Positions 16,636 to 25,603 of a stretch of DNA of 64,000 bases are shown here, in pieces. Each line of letters opens with the position of its first letter. Positions within the stretch are counted from its first letter, which is position 1. This stretch comes from Aeromicrobium sp. Leaf350 (GTDB lineage: Bacteria; Actinomycetota; Actinomycetes; Propionibacteriales; Nocardioidaceae). Location: positions 124,001 through 188,000 of the forward strand of contig NZ_CAKASL010000003.1 in the NCBI RefSeq assembly GCF_916858655.1, written 5' to 3'. Under the pieces are notes generated by a model that was not told the origin of the DNA, ran no database searches, and saw only the letters and a list, made by a program, of their open reading frames with translations. A program made the translations under genes and the position numbers.

Positions 16636-18211
16636 GCTCCGCGACGTCTCGTTCGCGTACCCCGACGGTGACTGGACCTGGCAGCACGTCGACCTCCGGC
16701 TGGAGGAGGGCGAGCTGGTGCTGGCCTGCGGCCGGACCGGCTCCGGGAAGTCGACGCTCCTCGGGCTGTTCAACGGGCTCGTGCCGCACTTCACGGGCGG
16801 CACCCTGGCCGGTGACGTGCTCGTCGACGGCCGCTCGGTCGTCGGCGTCCCGCCGCGCGAGCTCGCCCACCTGGTCGGCTACGTGCCGCAGGACCCGCTC
16901 TCGGGCTTCGTCAGCGACGTCGTGGAGGACGAGCTCGCCTACGGGATGGAGCAGCTCGGACTCCCGCCCCAGACGATGCGCCGCCGCGTCGAGGAGACGC
17001 TGGACCTGCTGGGCATCGCCGACCTGCGGCGCCGGCCCATCCGCGCGCTCTCGGGCGGCCAGCAGCAGCGAGTGGCGATCGGGGCGGTCCTCACGATGCA
17101 CCCGCGCGTGCTGGTGCTCGACGAGCCCACGTCCGCCCTCGACCCCACGGCGGCCGAGGACGTGCTGGCGACCGTGGCCCGTCTCGTGGACGACCTGGGA
17201 CTCACGGTCGTCGTCGCCGAGCACCGCATGGAACGGGTCGTGCCGTTCGCCGACCGGCTCGTCGTGGTCGACGGGGGAACGGTCACCGTCGGCGCCCCGG
17301 CCGCGTTGCTGGTCGACTCCCCGGTCGCGCCGCCGCTCGTCGAGCTCGGACGCCTCGCCGGCTGGGACCCGCTGCCCCTCTCGGTGCGCGAGGCACGCCG
17401 CCGCCGCACCGACCTCCAGGCGCGCCTGGCCGAGCCGGGCACGGCGCCCGCTCCCGCCGGTGAGCCGGTGCTGACGGCCCGAGGCGTCTCGGTGACCTAC
17501 ACGTCGCACGTCGCGGTGCGCGAGGTCGACCTCCTCGTCCGCGCCGGCGAGGTCGTCGGCCTGATGGGCCGCAACGGCTCCGGCAAGTCCTCGTTGCTGT
17601 GGGCGCTCCGGGGTGCCCTCAAGCGGGCCGGGGGCTCCGTCGACGTGGGAGGTGGCGACCCGGCCGGTCTGTCGTCCGCCGAGGCGCGGGCCCGGATCGG
17701 ACTCGTGCCCCAGACCGCGGCCGACCTGCTGTACCTGGAGACGGTGGCCGACGAGTGCGCGACCGCCGACGAGCAGGCGGAGGTCGCACCCGGCACGTGT
17801 CGCGGGCTGCTCGACCGGCTGGCACCGGGTATCGACGAGGCACGGCACCCGCGCGACCTCTCCGAGGGTCAGCGACTCGCGCTCGTGCTGGCCGTGGTGC
17901 TCACGTCGTGCCCCTCGGTCGTCGTGCTCGACGAGCCCACGCGCGGGCTCGACTACGCGGGCAAGGCCGAGCTCGCCGCGATCCTGCGCGACCTCGCCGA
18001 CCAGGGTCACGGCATCGTCGTCGCGAGCCACGACGTCGAGTTCGTCGCCGAAGTGGCCGACACCGTCGTCGTGATGGCCGAGGGCGAGATCGTGTCGCGG
18101 GGCCCGGCGGCCGAGGTGCTGGCCGAGTCGCCGTCGTTCGCGCCCCAGGTCAGCAAGGTGCTCGGCGCCCCGTGGCTCACGGTCCACCAGGTGCGGGAGG
18201 CGATGGCATGA
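16628..18211 (+). CDS. ECF transporter duplicated ATP-binding protein (CbiO-like)
   Basis: The 527-residue protein carries two ABC ATPase domains. The first has GRTGSGKS (35-42), a Q-loop, LSGGQQQR and VLVLDEPTSALDP. The second has GRNGSGKSS (about 315), LSEGQRLA as a variant signature, VVVLDEPTRGLD and the switch His in ASHD. It supplies energy to the ECF complex in place of separate A and A' subunits. Its stop overlaps the S-component ATG (ATGA at 18208-18211). Confidence 0.94.
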   Translation: MLELRDVSFAYPDGDWTWQHVDLRLEEGELVLACGRTGSGKSTLLGLFNGLVPHFTGGTLAGDVLVDGRSVVGVPPRELAHLVGYVPQDPLSGFVSDVVEDELAYGMEQLGLPPQTMRRRVEETLDLLGIADLRRRPIRALSGGQQQRVAIGAVLTMHPRVLVLDEPTSALDPTAAEDVLATVARLVDDLGLTVVVAEHRMERVVPFADRLVVVDGGTVTVGAPAALLVDSPVAPPLVELGRLAGWDPLPLSVREARRRRTDLQARLAEPGTAPAPAGEPVLTARGVSVTYTSHVAVREVDLLVRAGEVVGLMGRNGSGKSSLLWALRGALKRAGGSVDVGGGDPAGLSSAEARARIGLVPQTAADLLYLETVADECATADEQAEVAPGTCRGLLDRLAPGIDEARHPRDLSEGQRLALVLAVVLTSCPSVVVLDEPTRGLDYAGKAELAAILRDLADQGHGIVVASHDVEFVAEVADTVVVMAEGEIVSRGPAAEVLAESPSFAPQVSKVLGAPWLTVHQVREAMA

Positions 18212-19059
18212 GTCAGACCACGCCGACCAGAGCGACCGGGCCGCGCCGTGACGCGGCCTTCGGGCTGGGGCTGCGCTCGGTCGCGGTCCTCTCGGTCGCG
18301 AGCCTCGCCGGGCTGGCCATGTTCCTGTGGCCGCTGTTCCTGCAGCCGGCCCCCGGCGTCGAGCGCGTCGACCAGCCGTTCATCTTCATGGTGCTGCTGC
18401 CGATCGTGGTGCTCGTCGTCGTGGCCGAGCTGACCGAGGGGGGCATGGACTCCAAGATCCTCGCGGTCCTGGCGGTGCTCACCGCCGTCAACGGCGCGAT
18501 CCGGCTGCTCGGCGCCGGCACCGCGGGCATCGAGACGATCTTCTTCCTGCTGATCGTGGCGGGCCGCGTGTTCGGGGCGGGATTCGGCTTCGTGCTCGGC
18601 TGCACGAGCCTGTTCGCGTCGGCGCTCCTGAGCTCGGGCGTCGGACCGTGGGTGCCGTTCCAGATGATGTGCGCCGCCTGGATCGGGATGGGCGCGGGCC
18701 TGCTCCCGTCGCGGCTGCGCGGACGTGCCGAGGTGGCGGTGCTGGTGGTCTACGGCGTCGTGGTCGCCTACCTCTACGGCTTCCTGATGAACCTGTCGTC
18801 GTGGCCGTTCACCCTCGGCATCGCGGCACCGGGCGCGGGCGACACCGCCCAGATGGTCCCGGGCGACCCCGTGCTCGAGAACCTGCACCGCTTCGTCGTC
18901 TACACACTCCTCACCTCCACCTGGGGCTGGGACACGGGGCGTGCCATCACCACCGCGCTCTGCCTCGTCGTGCTCGGCCCCGCGCTGCTGACGACGTTGC
19001 GGCGTGCACTGCGGCGCGTGCACCACGTCGCCTCGATCGCGCCGGCGCCGACCGACTGA
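18208..19059 (+). CDS. ECF transporter substrate-specific (S) component, predicted corrinoid/cobalamin uptake
   Basis: The 283-residue protein has about six membrane helices (for example 22-43, 54-70, 80-95, 118-140) and a conserved internal stretch GRVFGAGFGFVLGCTSLFASALL typical of the larger S components linked to the B12 uptake group. Substrate assignment rests on the riboswitch upstream and on the neighbouring transcobalamin-like proteins, not on known ligand residues. Cobalt or another B12 precursor is possible. Confidence 0.82.
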   Translation: MSQTTPTRATGPRRDAAFGLGLRSVAVLSVASLAGLAMFLWPLFLQPAPGVERVDQPFIFMVLLPIVVLVVVAELTEGGMDSKILAVLAVLTAVNGAIRLLGAGTAGIETIFFLLIVAGRVFGAGFGFVLGCTSLFASALLSSGVGPWVPFQMMCAAWIGMGAGLLPSRLRGRAEVAVLVVYGVVVAYLYGFLMNLSSWPFTLGIAAPGAGDTAQMVPGDPVLENLHRFVVYTLLTSTWGWDTGRAITTALCLVVLGPALLTTLRRALRRVHHVASIAPAPTD

Positions 19060-19152
19060 ACGGCCGGGGTCGCGCTCTCAGGCTGCGCACCTACGCTGGT
19101 GGGGTCGACCGGATCGACGGGTCGGCGCACCGACTCGGAGGAGTGATCCCTG

Positions 19153-19830
19153 ATGACCACGCGGACCCGAAGCGCGATCCTGCTGCTCCTGCTCGGCCTC
19201 GTGGGGCTCGGCGCCGCCCCAGCCTCGGCCTCGACGGCGCAGGAGTCCTGTGACCCGGCCACCGACGTCGTCGTGACGATCGACGCGTCGGCGCTCGGTG
19301 GGGAGTACAGCTCGCTGTGCGTCAGCGACGCCGACGGCCGACCGGTGCTCGACGTGCTGGCGGCGACCGGCATCCCGGTCGAGACGGCGTCTGACGGTGC
19401 GCTGTGCCGCCTCGACGGCTTCCCCGCGCCGGACCAGGATCCCTGTGGCGCGAGCCCCTCCGGCGACGGACGCTGGACGCTCTTCGCGGCCGAGGTGGGC
19501 GGCAGCTGGGCCTACGCCCAGCAGGACCCGGCCGGGATCACGGCCGCTGCAGGGCAGTTCCTGACCGCGGTGTACGCGCCGAGCGCGGTGACTCCCACCG
19601 CGCCCGACCAGGTCACGAGCGCCGAGCTGTTCGCCTCGGCTGCGTTCGTCCCGTCCGAGGTCGCCAACGACGTCGTGCCCGCGAGCGACGAGGACGACAC
19701 GGCGACGGGCAGCACGCCGGACGAGGACGAGGCCCCCACAGCATGGCTGATCCTCGGCCTGATGGTGGGCGTGCTGGTGCTCGTCGGCGGTACGGTCGTG
19801 GTGCTGCGTCGCCGCGCGCGGAACGCCTGA
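19153..19830 (+). CDS. Second DUF4430-like secreted, membrane-anchored protein
   Basis: The 225-residue protein has a signal peptide (1-27), a short beta domain (about 30-140) with VLDVLAATG, CRLDGFP and RWTLFAAEVGGSWAYAQQDPAG, an acidic linker, and a C-terminal transmembrane helix followed by RRRARNA. The beta region has the same order of elements as the DUF4430 protein at 14642. GGAGG about 10 bases before the ATG supports the start. A 93-base gap separates it from the ECF genes, so it may be the last gene of the operon or have its own promoter. Confidence 0.75.
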   Translation: MTTRTRSAILLLLLGLVGLGAAPASASTAQESCDPATDVVVTIDASALGGEYSSLCVSDADGRPVLDVLAATGIPVETASDGALCRLDGFPAPDQDPCGASPSGDGRWTLFAAEVGGSWAYAQQDPAGITAAAGQFLTAVYAPSAVTPTAPDQVTSAELFASAAFVPSEVANDVVPASDEDDTATGSTPDEDEAPTAWLILGLMVGVLVLVGGTVVVLRRRARNA

Positions 19831-19864
19831 CCGGGGCGGAGCGGGCGCGGCCTAGCCTGGGGGC

Positions 19865-20431
19865 ATGACCGGACCCGTCACCGTCTCCATCACGCGGCAC
19901 GTCGACCCCGACCACGAGCAGCAGATGCTCGCCTGGTTGCGGGCGGGCACGCAGCTCTCGGAGCGCTTCGACGGCTTCCTGGGGTCGGGCTGGGTGCGGC
20001 CTGCGGCGGGATCGACCGAGTGGCACATGCTGTACCGCTTCGACTCGCCGGACCACCTCGAGACGTGGAACGACTCCGAGCAGCGTCGCTGGTGGCTCGA
20101 GTCGGCCCAGGGGTTCGTGGAGGAGGCGCGGCACGAGCAGCGCACCGGCATCGAGGGCTGGTTCGACGAGCCCAGCAGCGTCGACGTCCGCGACCTGCGC
20201 CCGGCCCCGGTGCCGCCGCCGCGATGGAAGCAGATGTGCGCGATCTTCCTGGTGTTCTTCCCGCTCAGCGTCGCGGCCAACTGGGGCTCCAGCCACCTGT
20301 TCCCCGACCTCGTCCTGCCGCTGCGGGTGCTGGTGAGCGTGCTCGTGATGACGCCGGTCATGACCTACGTGGCCCTGCCGTTCATCACGCGCCTGCTCGC
20401 GCCGTGGCTCAACAAGCAGCCGGCCGCGTGA
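19865..20431 (+). CDS. Antibiotic-biosynthesis-monooxygenase-like domain protein with two membrane helices
   Basis: The 188-residue protein has an N-terminal dimeric alpha/beta-barrel domain (VTVSITRHVDPDHEQQMLAWLRAG, then WHMLYRFDSPDHLETWNDSEQRRWWL) and two hydrophobic helices near 122-142 and 150-175. Proteins of this layout are widespread in actinobacteria and are annotated by the ABM fold; enzymatic activity is not demonstrated for them as far as I know. A TAGCCT -10-like hexamer (19853-19858) ends 6 bases before the ATG, suggesting a leaderless transcript. The stop overlaps the GTG of cobQ. Confidence 0.75.
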   Translation: MTGPVTVSITRHVDPDHEQQMLAWLRAGTQLSERFDGFLGSGWVRPAAGSTEWHMLYRFDSPDHLETWNDSEQRRWWLESAQGFVEEARHEQRTGIEGWFDEPSSVDVRDLRPAPVPPPRWKQMCAIFLVFFPLSVAANWGSSHLFPDLVLPLRVLVSVLVMTPVMTYVALPFITRLLAPWLNKQPAA

Positions 20432-21945
20432 GGGGACTGCTGGTCGCGGGCACCACGTCCGACGCGGGCAAGACGGTCGTGACCACCGCGATCTGCCGTG
20501 CCTTCGCGCGGCGCGGGGTGAAGGTCGCGCCGTTCAAGAGCCAGAACATGTCGAACAACTCGATGGTGGTCCGGGCTGAGGTCGAAGGGGGTTCGGCCAC
20601 CACCCACGGCGAGATCGGGCGCGCGCAGTGGATCCAGGCGGTCGCCGCGGGCGCGGTGCCGGAGGCGGCGATGAACCCCGTGCTGCTCAAGCCGGGGTCC
20701 GACCACACGAGCCACGTCGTCGTGATGGGGAAGCCGGCCGGCACGCTCGGCGCGCGGAGCTTCGTCGACGGCGGACGCGCGCACCTGGCGGAGGCGGCCT
20801 TCGCGGCGCTCGACGACCTCGCGTCCCGCTACGACGTGATCGTGGCGGAGGGGGCCGGCTCGCCGACCGAGATCAACCTGCGCGGGAACGACTACGTCAA
20901 CATGGGGCTCGCCCGGCACGCGGGCCTGCCGACCGTGGTGGTCGGCGACATCGACCGGGGTGGGGTCTTCGCGGCGCTGTTCGGCACGGTGGCGCTGCTC
21001 GAGGCGGCCGACCAGGACCTGGTGGCCGGCTTCGTCATGAACAAGTTCCGGGGCGACGTCTCCCTGCTCGCGCCGGGCATCGACCGGCTCGCGGAGCTGT
21101 CGGGGCGCCCGACGCTCGGCGTGCTCCCGTGGCACCCGGACGTGTGGCTCGACTCCGAGGACGCCCTCGACCTCGAGGGCCGCCGCTCGGGCGACCGCGA
21201 CGACGCGCTGCGGGTCGCGGTCGTGCGACTCCCGCGCATCAGCAACTTCACCGACGTCGACGCGCTCGGCATCGAGCCGGGGATCGACCTGGTCTTCGCC
21301 TCGCAGCCGCACCACCTCGACGGCGCCGACCTGGTGGTCCTGCCGGGCACGCGCGCGACGATCGGCGACCTCGCCTGGCTGCGGGAGCGGGGTCTGGCCG
21401 CCGCGGTGCTGCGCCACGCGGCGGCCGGGGGCGCGGTGCTCGGGATCTGCGGTGGCTTCCAAATGCTCGGTCGCGTCGTCGCCGACCCGGACGGCGTCGA
21501 GGGTCCGGCCGGCGCAGAGGTCGAGGGCCTCGGACTGCTCGACGTCCGCACCGACTTCGGCGCCGAGAAGGTGCTACGCCTGCCGACGGGCGAGGCGCTG
21601 GGGCAGTCGGCCTCCGGCTACGAGATCCACCACGGGCGCATCACCCGGGGTGACGGGGTGGAGGACTTCCTCGGGGGTGCTCGCTCCGGCGCCGTGTTCG
21701 GCACGATGTGGCACGGGAGCCTGGAGTCCGACGGGCTGCGGCGAGCGCTGCTCGCCGAGGTCGCCACGGCGGTGGGTCGCTCCGCGCCGGTCTCGGACGT
21801 CTCATTCGCGGCGAGGCGCGAGGCCCGGCTCGACCTCCTGGGCGACCTCGCGGAGGAGCACCTGGACGTCGACCGCCTGCTCGCCCTCGCCCTGACCGGA
21901 GCGCCGGCGGGACTGCGGCGACTCGCGCCCGGGGCGCCCGCGTGA
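20428..21945 (+). CDS. cobQ: Cobyric acid synthase (glutamine-hydrolysing)
   Basis: The 505-residue protein has an ATP-binding domain with AGTTSDAGKT (7-16) and the SQNMSNNSMVV region, and a C-terminal type 1 glutamine amidotransferase domain with GICGGFQMLG (Cys near 342) and a late GYEIHHGR. It amidates four carboxylates of adenosylcobyrinate a,c-diamide to give cobyric acid. A short insertion EVEGGSATTHG (about 50-60) precedes the conserved GEIGRAQ and contains CGAAGGGGGT, the core of the REP-like family found elsewhere here. The GTG start overlaps the previous TGA. Confidence 0.95.
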   Translation: MRGLLVAGTTSDAGKTVVTTAICRAFARRGVKVAPFKSQNMSNNSMVVRAEVEGGSATTHGEIGRAQWIQAVAAGAVPEAAMNPVLLKPGSDHTSHVVVMGKPAGTLGARSFVDGGRAHLAEAAFAALDDLASRYDVIVAEGAGSPTEINLRGNDYVNMGLARHAGLPTVVVGDIDRGGVFAALFGTVALLEAADQDLVAGFVMNKFRGDVSLLAPGIDRLAELSGRPTLGVLPWHPDVWLDSEDALDLEGRRSGDRDDALRVAVVRLPRISNFTDVDALGIEPGIDLVFASQPHHLDGADLVVLPGTRATIGDLAWLRERGLAAAVLRHAAAGGAVLGICGGFQMLGRVVADPDGVEGPAGAEVEGLGLLDVRTDFGAEKVLRLPTGEALGQSASGYEIHHGRITRGDGVEDFLGGARSGAVFGTMWHGSLESDGLRRALLAEVATAVGRSAPVSDVSFAARREARLDLLGDLAEEHLDVDRLLALALTGAPAGLRRLAPGAPA

Positions 21946-22008
21946 CGGTGCGTGGGAGGGTTGAGAGGTGCCTGACCTCCTGACGTCCCTCACCCACCCG
22001 GACGCCGG

Positions 22009-22755
22009 ATGATGCGGGGGCCGCACGTCCTCCTGCTGGGGGGCACGGCCGAGGCGCGAGAGCTCGCCCAGCTGCTCCTTCGCGCGGGCATCGCGTTCGA
22101 GTCGTCGCTCGCGGGCCGGGTCGCGCGACCGCAGCTGCCCGTGGGCCAGGTGCGCATCGGTGGCTTCGGGGGGATCGACGGGCTGCGGGAGCACCTGCGT
22201 CAGCGGGGCGTCACGGCCGTGGTCGACGCGACGCACCCGTTCGCCGAGGGGATGACGCGGCACGCGGTCGCGGCCTGTGCGGCCGACGGGGTCCCGCTGC
22301 TGCGGCTCGCGCGGCCCGGATGGTCCGACGCGCCGGGCGCCGACACCTGGCACTGGGTCGACGACCACGCGGCCGCGGCCGCCGCGACGGCCGAGCTGGG
22401 GGAGCGTCCGTTCCTGACGGTCGGACGTCAGGCCCTCGACCGCTTCGTCGGGCCGCTCGCCTCGCACGCCGCGCTGGCGCGGGTCGTCGACCCGCCCGAG
22501 ATCGCGCTGCCCGACCCCTGGACCCTGCTGCTGAGCCGCGGGCCGTACTTCCTCGAGGGCGAGCTGGCCCTGATCGACGAGCACCGCCTCGACGTCGTCG
22601 TCACCAAGGACTCCGGCGGTACGCACACGTGGCCCAAGATCGAGGCCGCCGCCGCCCGCGACATCCCCGTCGTGGTCGTCCGCCGCTCCGACCCCGCCCC
22701 GGGCGTCCCCACCGTCACCGATCCCTCCGCCGTCCTGGAGTGGCTCACCCCCTGA
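22009..22755 (+). CDS. cobK: Precorrin-6A reductase
   Basis: The 248-residue protein has a Rossmann-like N-terminus ([17 protein letters not shown]), the [17 protein letters not shown] motif characteristic of CobK/CbiJ, and a C-terminal VVTKDSGG substrate/NADPH region. It reduces precorrin-6A to dihydro-precorrin-6B with NADPH. Two successive ATGs (22009, 22012) are possible starts. A 63-base gap separates it from cobQ. Its stop codon lies in the outer stem of the palindrome at 22749-22834. Confidence 0.94.
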   Translation: MMRGPHVLLLGGTAEARELAQLLLRAGIAFESSLAGRVARPQLPVGQVRIGGFGGIDGLREHLRQRGVTAVVDATHPFAEGMTRHAVAACAADGVPLLRLARPGWSDAPGADTWHWVDDHAAAAAATAELGERPFLTVGRQALDRFVGPLASHAALARVVDPPEIALPDPWTLLLSRGPYFLEGELALIDEHRLDVVVTKDSGGTHTWPKIEAAAARDIPVVVVRRSDPAPGVPTVTDPSAVLEWLTP

Positions 22756-22834
22756 CCCCTACCGAGATTTGCGCTCAGTTGTGCAGAACCGGCGAGTCCG
22801 TCACGCGCATCTCGGCGCAAATCTGGGTCAGGGG
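22749..22834. repeat. Palindromic element between cobK and cobD, same family as the insert in cobF
   Basis: An outer stem CCCCTGACCC (22749-22758) pairs with GGGTCAGGGG (22825-22834) and a second stem AGATTTGCGC (22765-22774) with GCGCAAATCT (22815-22824). It spans the stop codons of both convergent genes. The right half shares GATTTGCGCCGAGATG-type and GCACAACTG-type segments with bases 50679-50744 when read on the opposite strand. Besides being mobile-looking, it could end transcription in both directions. Confidence 0.75.
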
Positions 22835-23760
22835 CGGCGGGTGGCGACCACGGCGGCGACCGCGAGAGCGCCCCGGCCGACGGCTCGGGCGAGGGTGACG
22901 GACCTCGGGATGTCCCTCGCGGCCGGCGGAGGTCCCGAGCCCATGCGGACGCGGTCGTCGACGACGCCCTCGTAGTGGTTGACCCCGCCCAGCTGCACGC
23001 CGAGCGCTCCCGCGAACGAGGCCTCCACGGCGCCCGCGTTCGGGCTCGGGTGGCCGGGTGCGTCGTCCCGCCAGGCGCGCAGGGCCTCGCGGGGACGACC
23101 GTCGACCACGGGGGCGCACGCCGCAGCCAGCAGCGCCGCGAGCCGGGCCGGCACCAGGTTCGCGAGGTCGTCGAGGCGCGCGGAGGCCCAGCCGAAGCGG
23201 AGGTAGCGCGCGGAGCGGTGGCCCACCATCGCGTCGAGCGTGTTGACCGCGCGATACCCGACCAGACCGGGCACCCCGGCCACCGCGCCCCACCAGAGCG
23301 GGGCCACGACCGCGTCGGAGGTGTTCTCGGCGACCGACTCGACGACGGCGCGCGCGAGCTGGTCGGCGTCGAGCTCGCTCGGGTCGCGGCCCACGAGGCT
23401 GCGCACCCGCAGGCGTGCGGCCGGGAGGTCACCCGCGAGCACGTGCTCCCCGACGGCCGAGGCCTCGCGGCCGAGCGACCGCCCGCCCACGACGGCCCAC
23501 GTGGCGACGGCGATCGTCAGCGCGTGCTGCACCGGACGCCCTGCGGTGCGTCGCTCGGCCACCGCACCCGCCACCGCGACCGCCCCCACGGCCGCGGACG
23601 TGAAGGCGACCCCGCGACGCCGGTCGTCCGCGTAGAGACGCCCCTCGAGTGCACCGGCTGCCCGACCGAACCCCGCGACCGGGTGCCACCGCGCCGGATC
23701 GCCCAGCAGGCGGTCCGCGGCGACGCCGAGCACCAGCCCGACCGCGCGCGAGAGGCTCAC
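22828..23760 (-). CDS. cobD: Adenosylcobinamide-phosphate synthase (CobD/CbiB)
   Basis: The 310-residue membrane protein shows family motifs: DRLLGDPARWHPVAGFG near the N-terminus, VVESVAENTSDAVVAPLWWG, YRAVNTLDAMVGH and GGHSPNAG-like HPSPNAGAVEASFAGAL. It condenses adenosylcobyric acid with (R)-1-amino-2-propanol phosphate. The GTG at 23758-23760 overlaps the cobS stop. It is the last gene of the operon that begins with cbtB behind riboswitch 2. Confidence 0.94.
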   Translation of the reverse strand: MSLSRAVGLVLGVAADRLLGDPARWHPVAGFGRAAGALEGRLYADDRRRGVAFTSAAVGAVAVAGAVAERRTAGRPVQHALTIAVATWAVVGGRSLGREASAVGEHVLAGDLPAARLRVRSLVGRDPSELDADQLARAVVESVAENTSDAVVAPLWWGAVAGVPGLVGYRAVNTLDAMVGHRSARYLRFGWASARLDDLANLVPARLAALLAAACAPVVDGRPREALRAWRDDAPGHPSPNAGAVEASFAGALGVQLGGVNHYEGVVDDRVRMGSGPPPAARDIPRSVTLARAVGRGALAVAAVVATRRP

Positions 23761-24530
23761 GGGATGCTCGCCACGACCAGGCCGGCGGCCAGGGCGACCT
23801 CGATCGAGGCCCCGAAGCAGTCGCCCGTCACGCCGCCGTGTCGGCGCACGCACCGCTCGAGGACCGCCACCGCTCCCAGTGCGAGGGCCCCGGCGAGCAC
23901 GAGCCCGCGCCACCAGGGCAGGTCGGACGAGAGCGCCAGACCAAGACACGTAACGACCACCAGGAGCCAGGTGGCGGCGGCCGCGAGGCGTGACACCGTC
24001 TGCGCGAAGCTGATCGCGAGTCCGGAGTCGCGGGCCGGGGGTACTCCGGCCACGCAGTCGAGCGTCAGCGCGCACCGCGACAGGCACACGAGCGCTCCGG
24101 CGACGAGCGGCCCGGTGTCGGTGCCCACGAGGGCCGCGATCGACGCGGCCTGCAGCCCGAGCACGACGACCATCGTCGCCGCGCCCGCCGGGCCGGCGGT
24201 GCCGCCCTTCATGACCTCGAGCGACCGCTCCCGGTCGTGCGACGCCGTGAGGCTGTCCGCGACGTCGGACAGCCCGTCGAGGTGCAGCCCCCGGCTGCCG
24301 AGCCCGAGCACACCGACCGCGAGCAGTCCGACCACGAGGGCCGGAGCGTCAATCAGGTCGCCCAGCCACACGACGAGCGCGACCGCGAGTCCGATCGGCA
24401 CGACCGCGAGCGGCGCCATCAGCATCGCGAGCCCGGCCACGCGGCGGTCGACGCGGGCCGGAGCCGGCCACCGCACCACCGTGAGCGTGCCGGCCGACAG
24501 CAGCCACCCGTCGCGGACCGGGGAGGGCAT
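23757..24530 (-). CDS. cobS: Adenosylcobinamide-GDP ribazoletransferase (cobalamin synthase)
   Basis: The 257-residue membrane protein has the CobS/CobV motifs: GLHLDGLSDVADSL with the acidic metal-binding residues, the RERSLEVMKGGTAGPAGAA stretch and GGVTGDCFGASIE near the C-terminus. It joins adenosylcobinamide-GDP to alpha-ribazole. The ATG overlaps the cobT stop by one base, and its own stop overlaps the cobD GTG. cobU/cobP, which makes its GDP-activated substrate, is not in the window. Confidence 0.94.
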   Translation of the reverse strand: MPSPVRDGWLLSAGTLTVVRWPAPARVDRRVAGLAMLMAPLAVVPIGLAVALVVWLGDLIDAPALVVGLLAVGVLGLGSRGLHLDGLSDVADSLTASHDRERSLEVMKGGTAGPAGAATMVVVLGLQAASIAALVGTDTGPLVAGALVCLSRCALTLDCVAGVPPARDSGLAISFAQTVSRLAAAATWLLVVVTCLGLALSSDLPWWRGLVLAGALALGAVAVLERCVRRHGGVTGDCFGASIEVALAAGLVVASIP

Positions 24531-25603
24531 CAGGGCAGGAGGTCGGCGAGCAGCGCCATGTCGGAGAGCAGGAGGCCGGCCGAGCGGATCAGCGGGACCG
24601 CCGCCACCGCGCCGCTGCCCTCGCCGAGCCGCATCCCGAGGTCGAGCACCGGCTCGAGCCCGAGGTGCTCGAGCGCGAGCGACTGACCGGGTTCGGTCGA
24701 GCGGTGGCCCGCCACGAACCAGGCGGCCGCACCGGGAGCAAGCCGCTCGGCCATCACGGCGGCCGCGAGGCTGATGACCCCGTCCAGCACGACCGGGACC
24801 CCGGCGTGGGCAGCGCGGGCGAGGTACGTGGCCGAGGCGGTGAGGTCGGCGCTCCCGAGGGCCTGCAGCGCCACGACGGGGTCGTCGGCGCGGTCGCCGA
24901 CGCGGTCCAGGGCCTGCTGCACGACCGCGGTCTTGTGGGCGAGGCCGGCATCGTCGACGCCGGTGCCGCGACCCGTGACGGCGTCGGCGGGCAGCCCGAG
25001 CGAGGCGGCGATCAGCGCCGCGGCCGGCGTGGTGTTGCCGATGCCCATGTCGCCCGACACGAGCAGCTGCGTGCCGGCGGCGATCTCCTCGTCCGCGATC
25101 ATCGCGCCGACGGCGAGCGCACGACGCGCCTCACCCACGGTGAGGGCGTCCTGGAGGTGGATCGGCGCGGAGCCGTTGCGGACCTTGTGCTGCTTCACGG
25201 CCGGGTCGACGTCGGCGAGGTCCTCCTCGACGCCGAGGTCGAGCACCCGGACGTTCACCCCGTGCTGGCGGGCCAGCACCGAGACGCCGGCGCTGCCGGC
25301 GAGGAACGTGCGGACCATCGCGCCGGTGATGGCCTTGGGGTAGGCCGAGACGCCGTGGTCGGCCACGCCGTGGTCGCCCGCGAGCACGACGGCGCGCACG
25401 CGCTCGATCGGCGCCGGAGGCACCGCGCCCTGGGTCGCCGCGACCCAGACCGCGAGGTCCCCGAGCCGACCGAGCGCGCCTGCAGGGGTCGCGAGCCCGC
25501 CGAGCCGCTCCCGGGCCGCCGCGACCAGCGCGGGGTCCGGGGCGGCGACGGGGGTGCCGGCCGGGGGCAGCGTCGGCGCGAGGGTCGGACCCTGAGGGCT
25601 CAC
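24530..25603 (-). CDS. cobT: Nicotinate-nucleotide-dimethylbenzimidazole phosphoribosyltransferase
   Basis: The 357-residue protein has the CobT signatures AGDHGVADHGVSAYP, GDMGIGNTTPAAAL and, near the C-terminus, LGMRLGEGSGA, whose Glu is the catalytic base in the family. It transfers phosphoribose from nicotinate mononucleotide to the lower-ligand base. The GTG at 25601-25603 overlaps the cbtA stop. This indicates synthesis of a benzimidazole-type lower ligand, though the base preference cannot be read directly. Confidence 0.95.
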   Translation of the reverse strand: MSPQGPTLAPTLPPAGTPVAAPDPALVAAARERLGGLATPAGALGRLGDLAVWVAATQGAVPPAPIERVRAVVLAGDHGVADHGVSAYPKAITGAMVRTFLAGSAGVSVLARQHGVNVRVLDLGVEEDLADVDPAVKQHKVRNGSAPIHLQDALTVGEARRALAVGAMIADEEIAAGTQLLVSGDMGIGNTTPAAALIAASLGLPADAVTGRGTGVDDAGLAHKTAVVQQALDRVGDRADDPVVALQALGSADLTASATYLARAAHAGVPVVLDGVISLAAAVMAERLAPGAAAWFVAGHRSTEPGQSLALEHLGLEPVLDLGMRLGEGSGAVAAVPLIRSAGLLLSDMALLADLLP

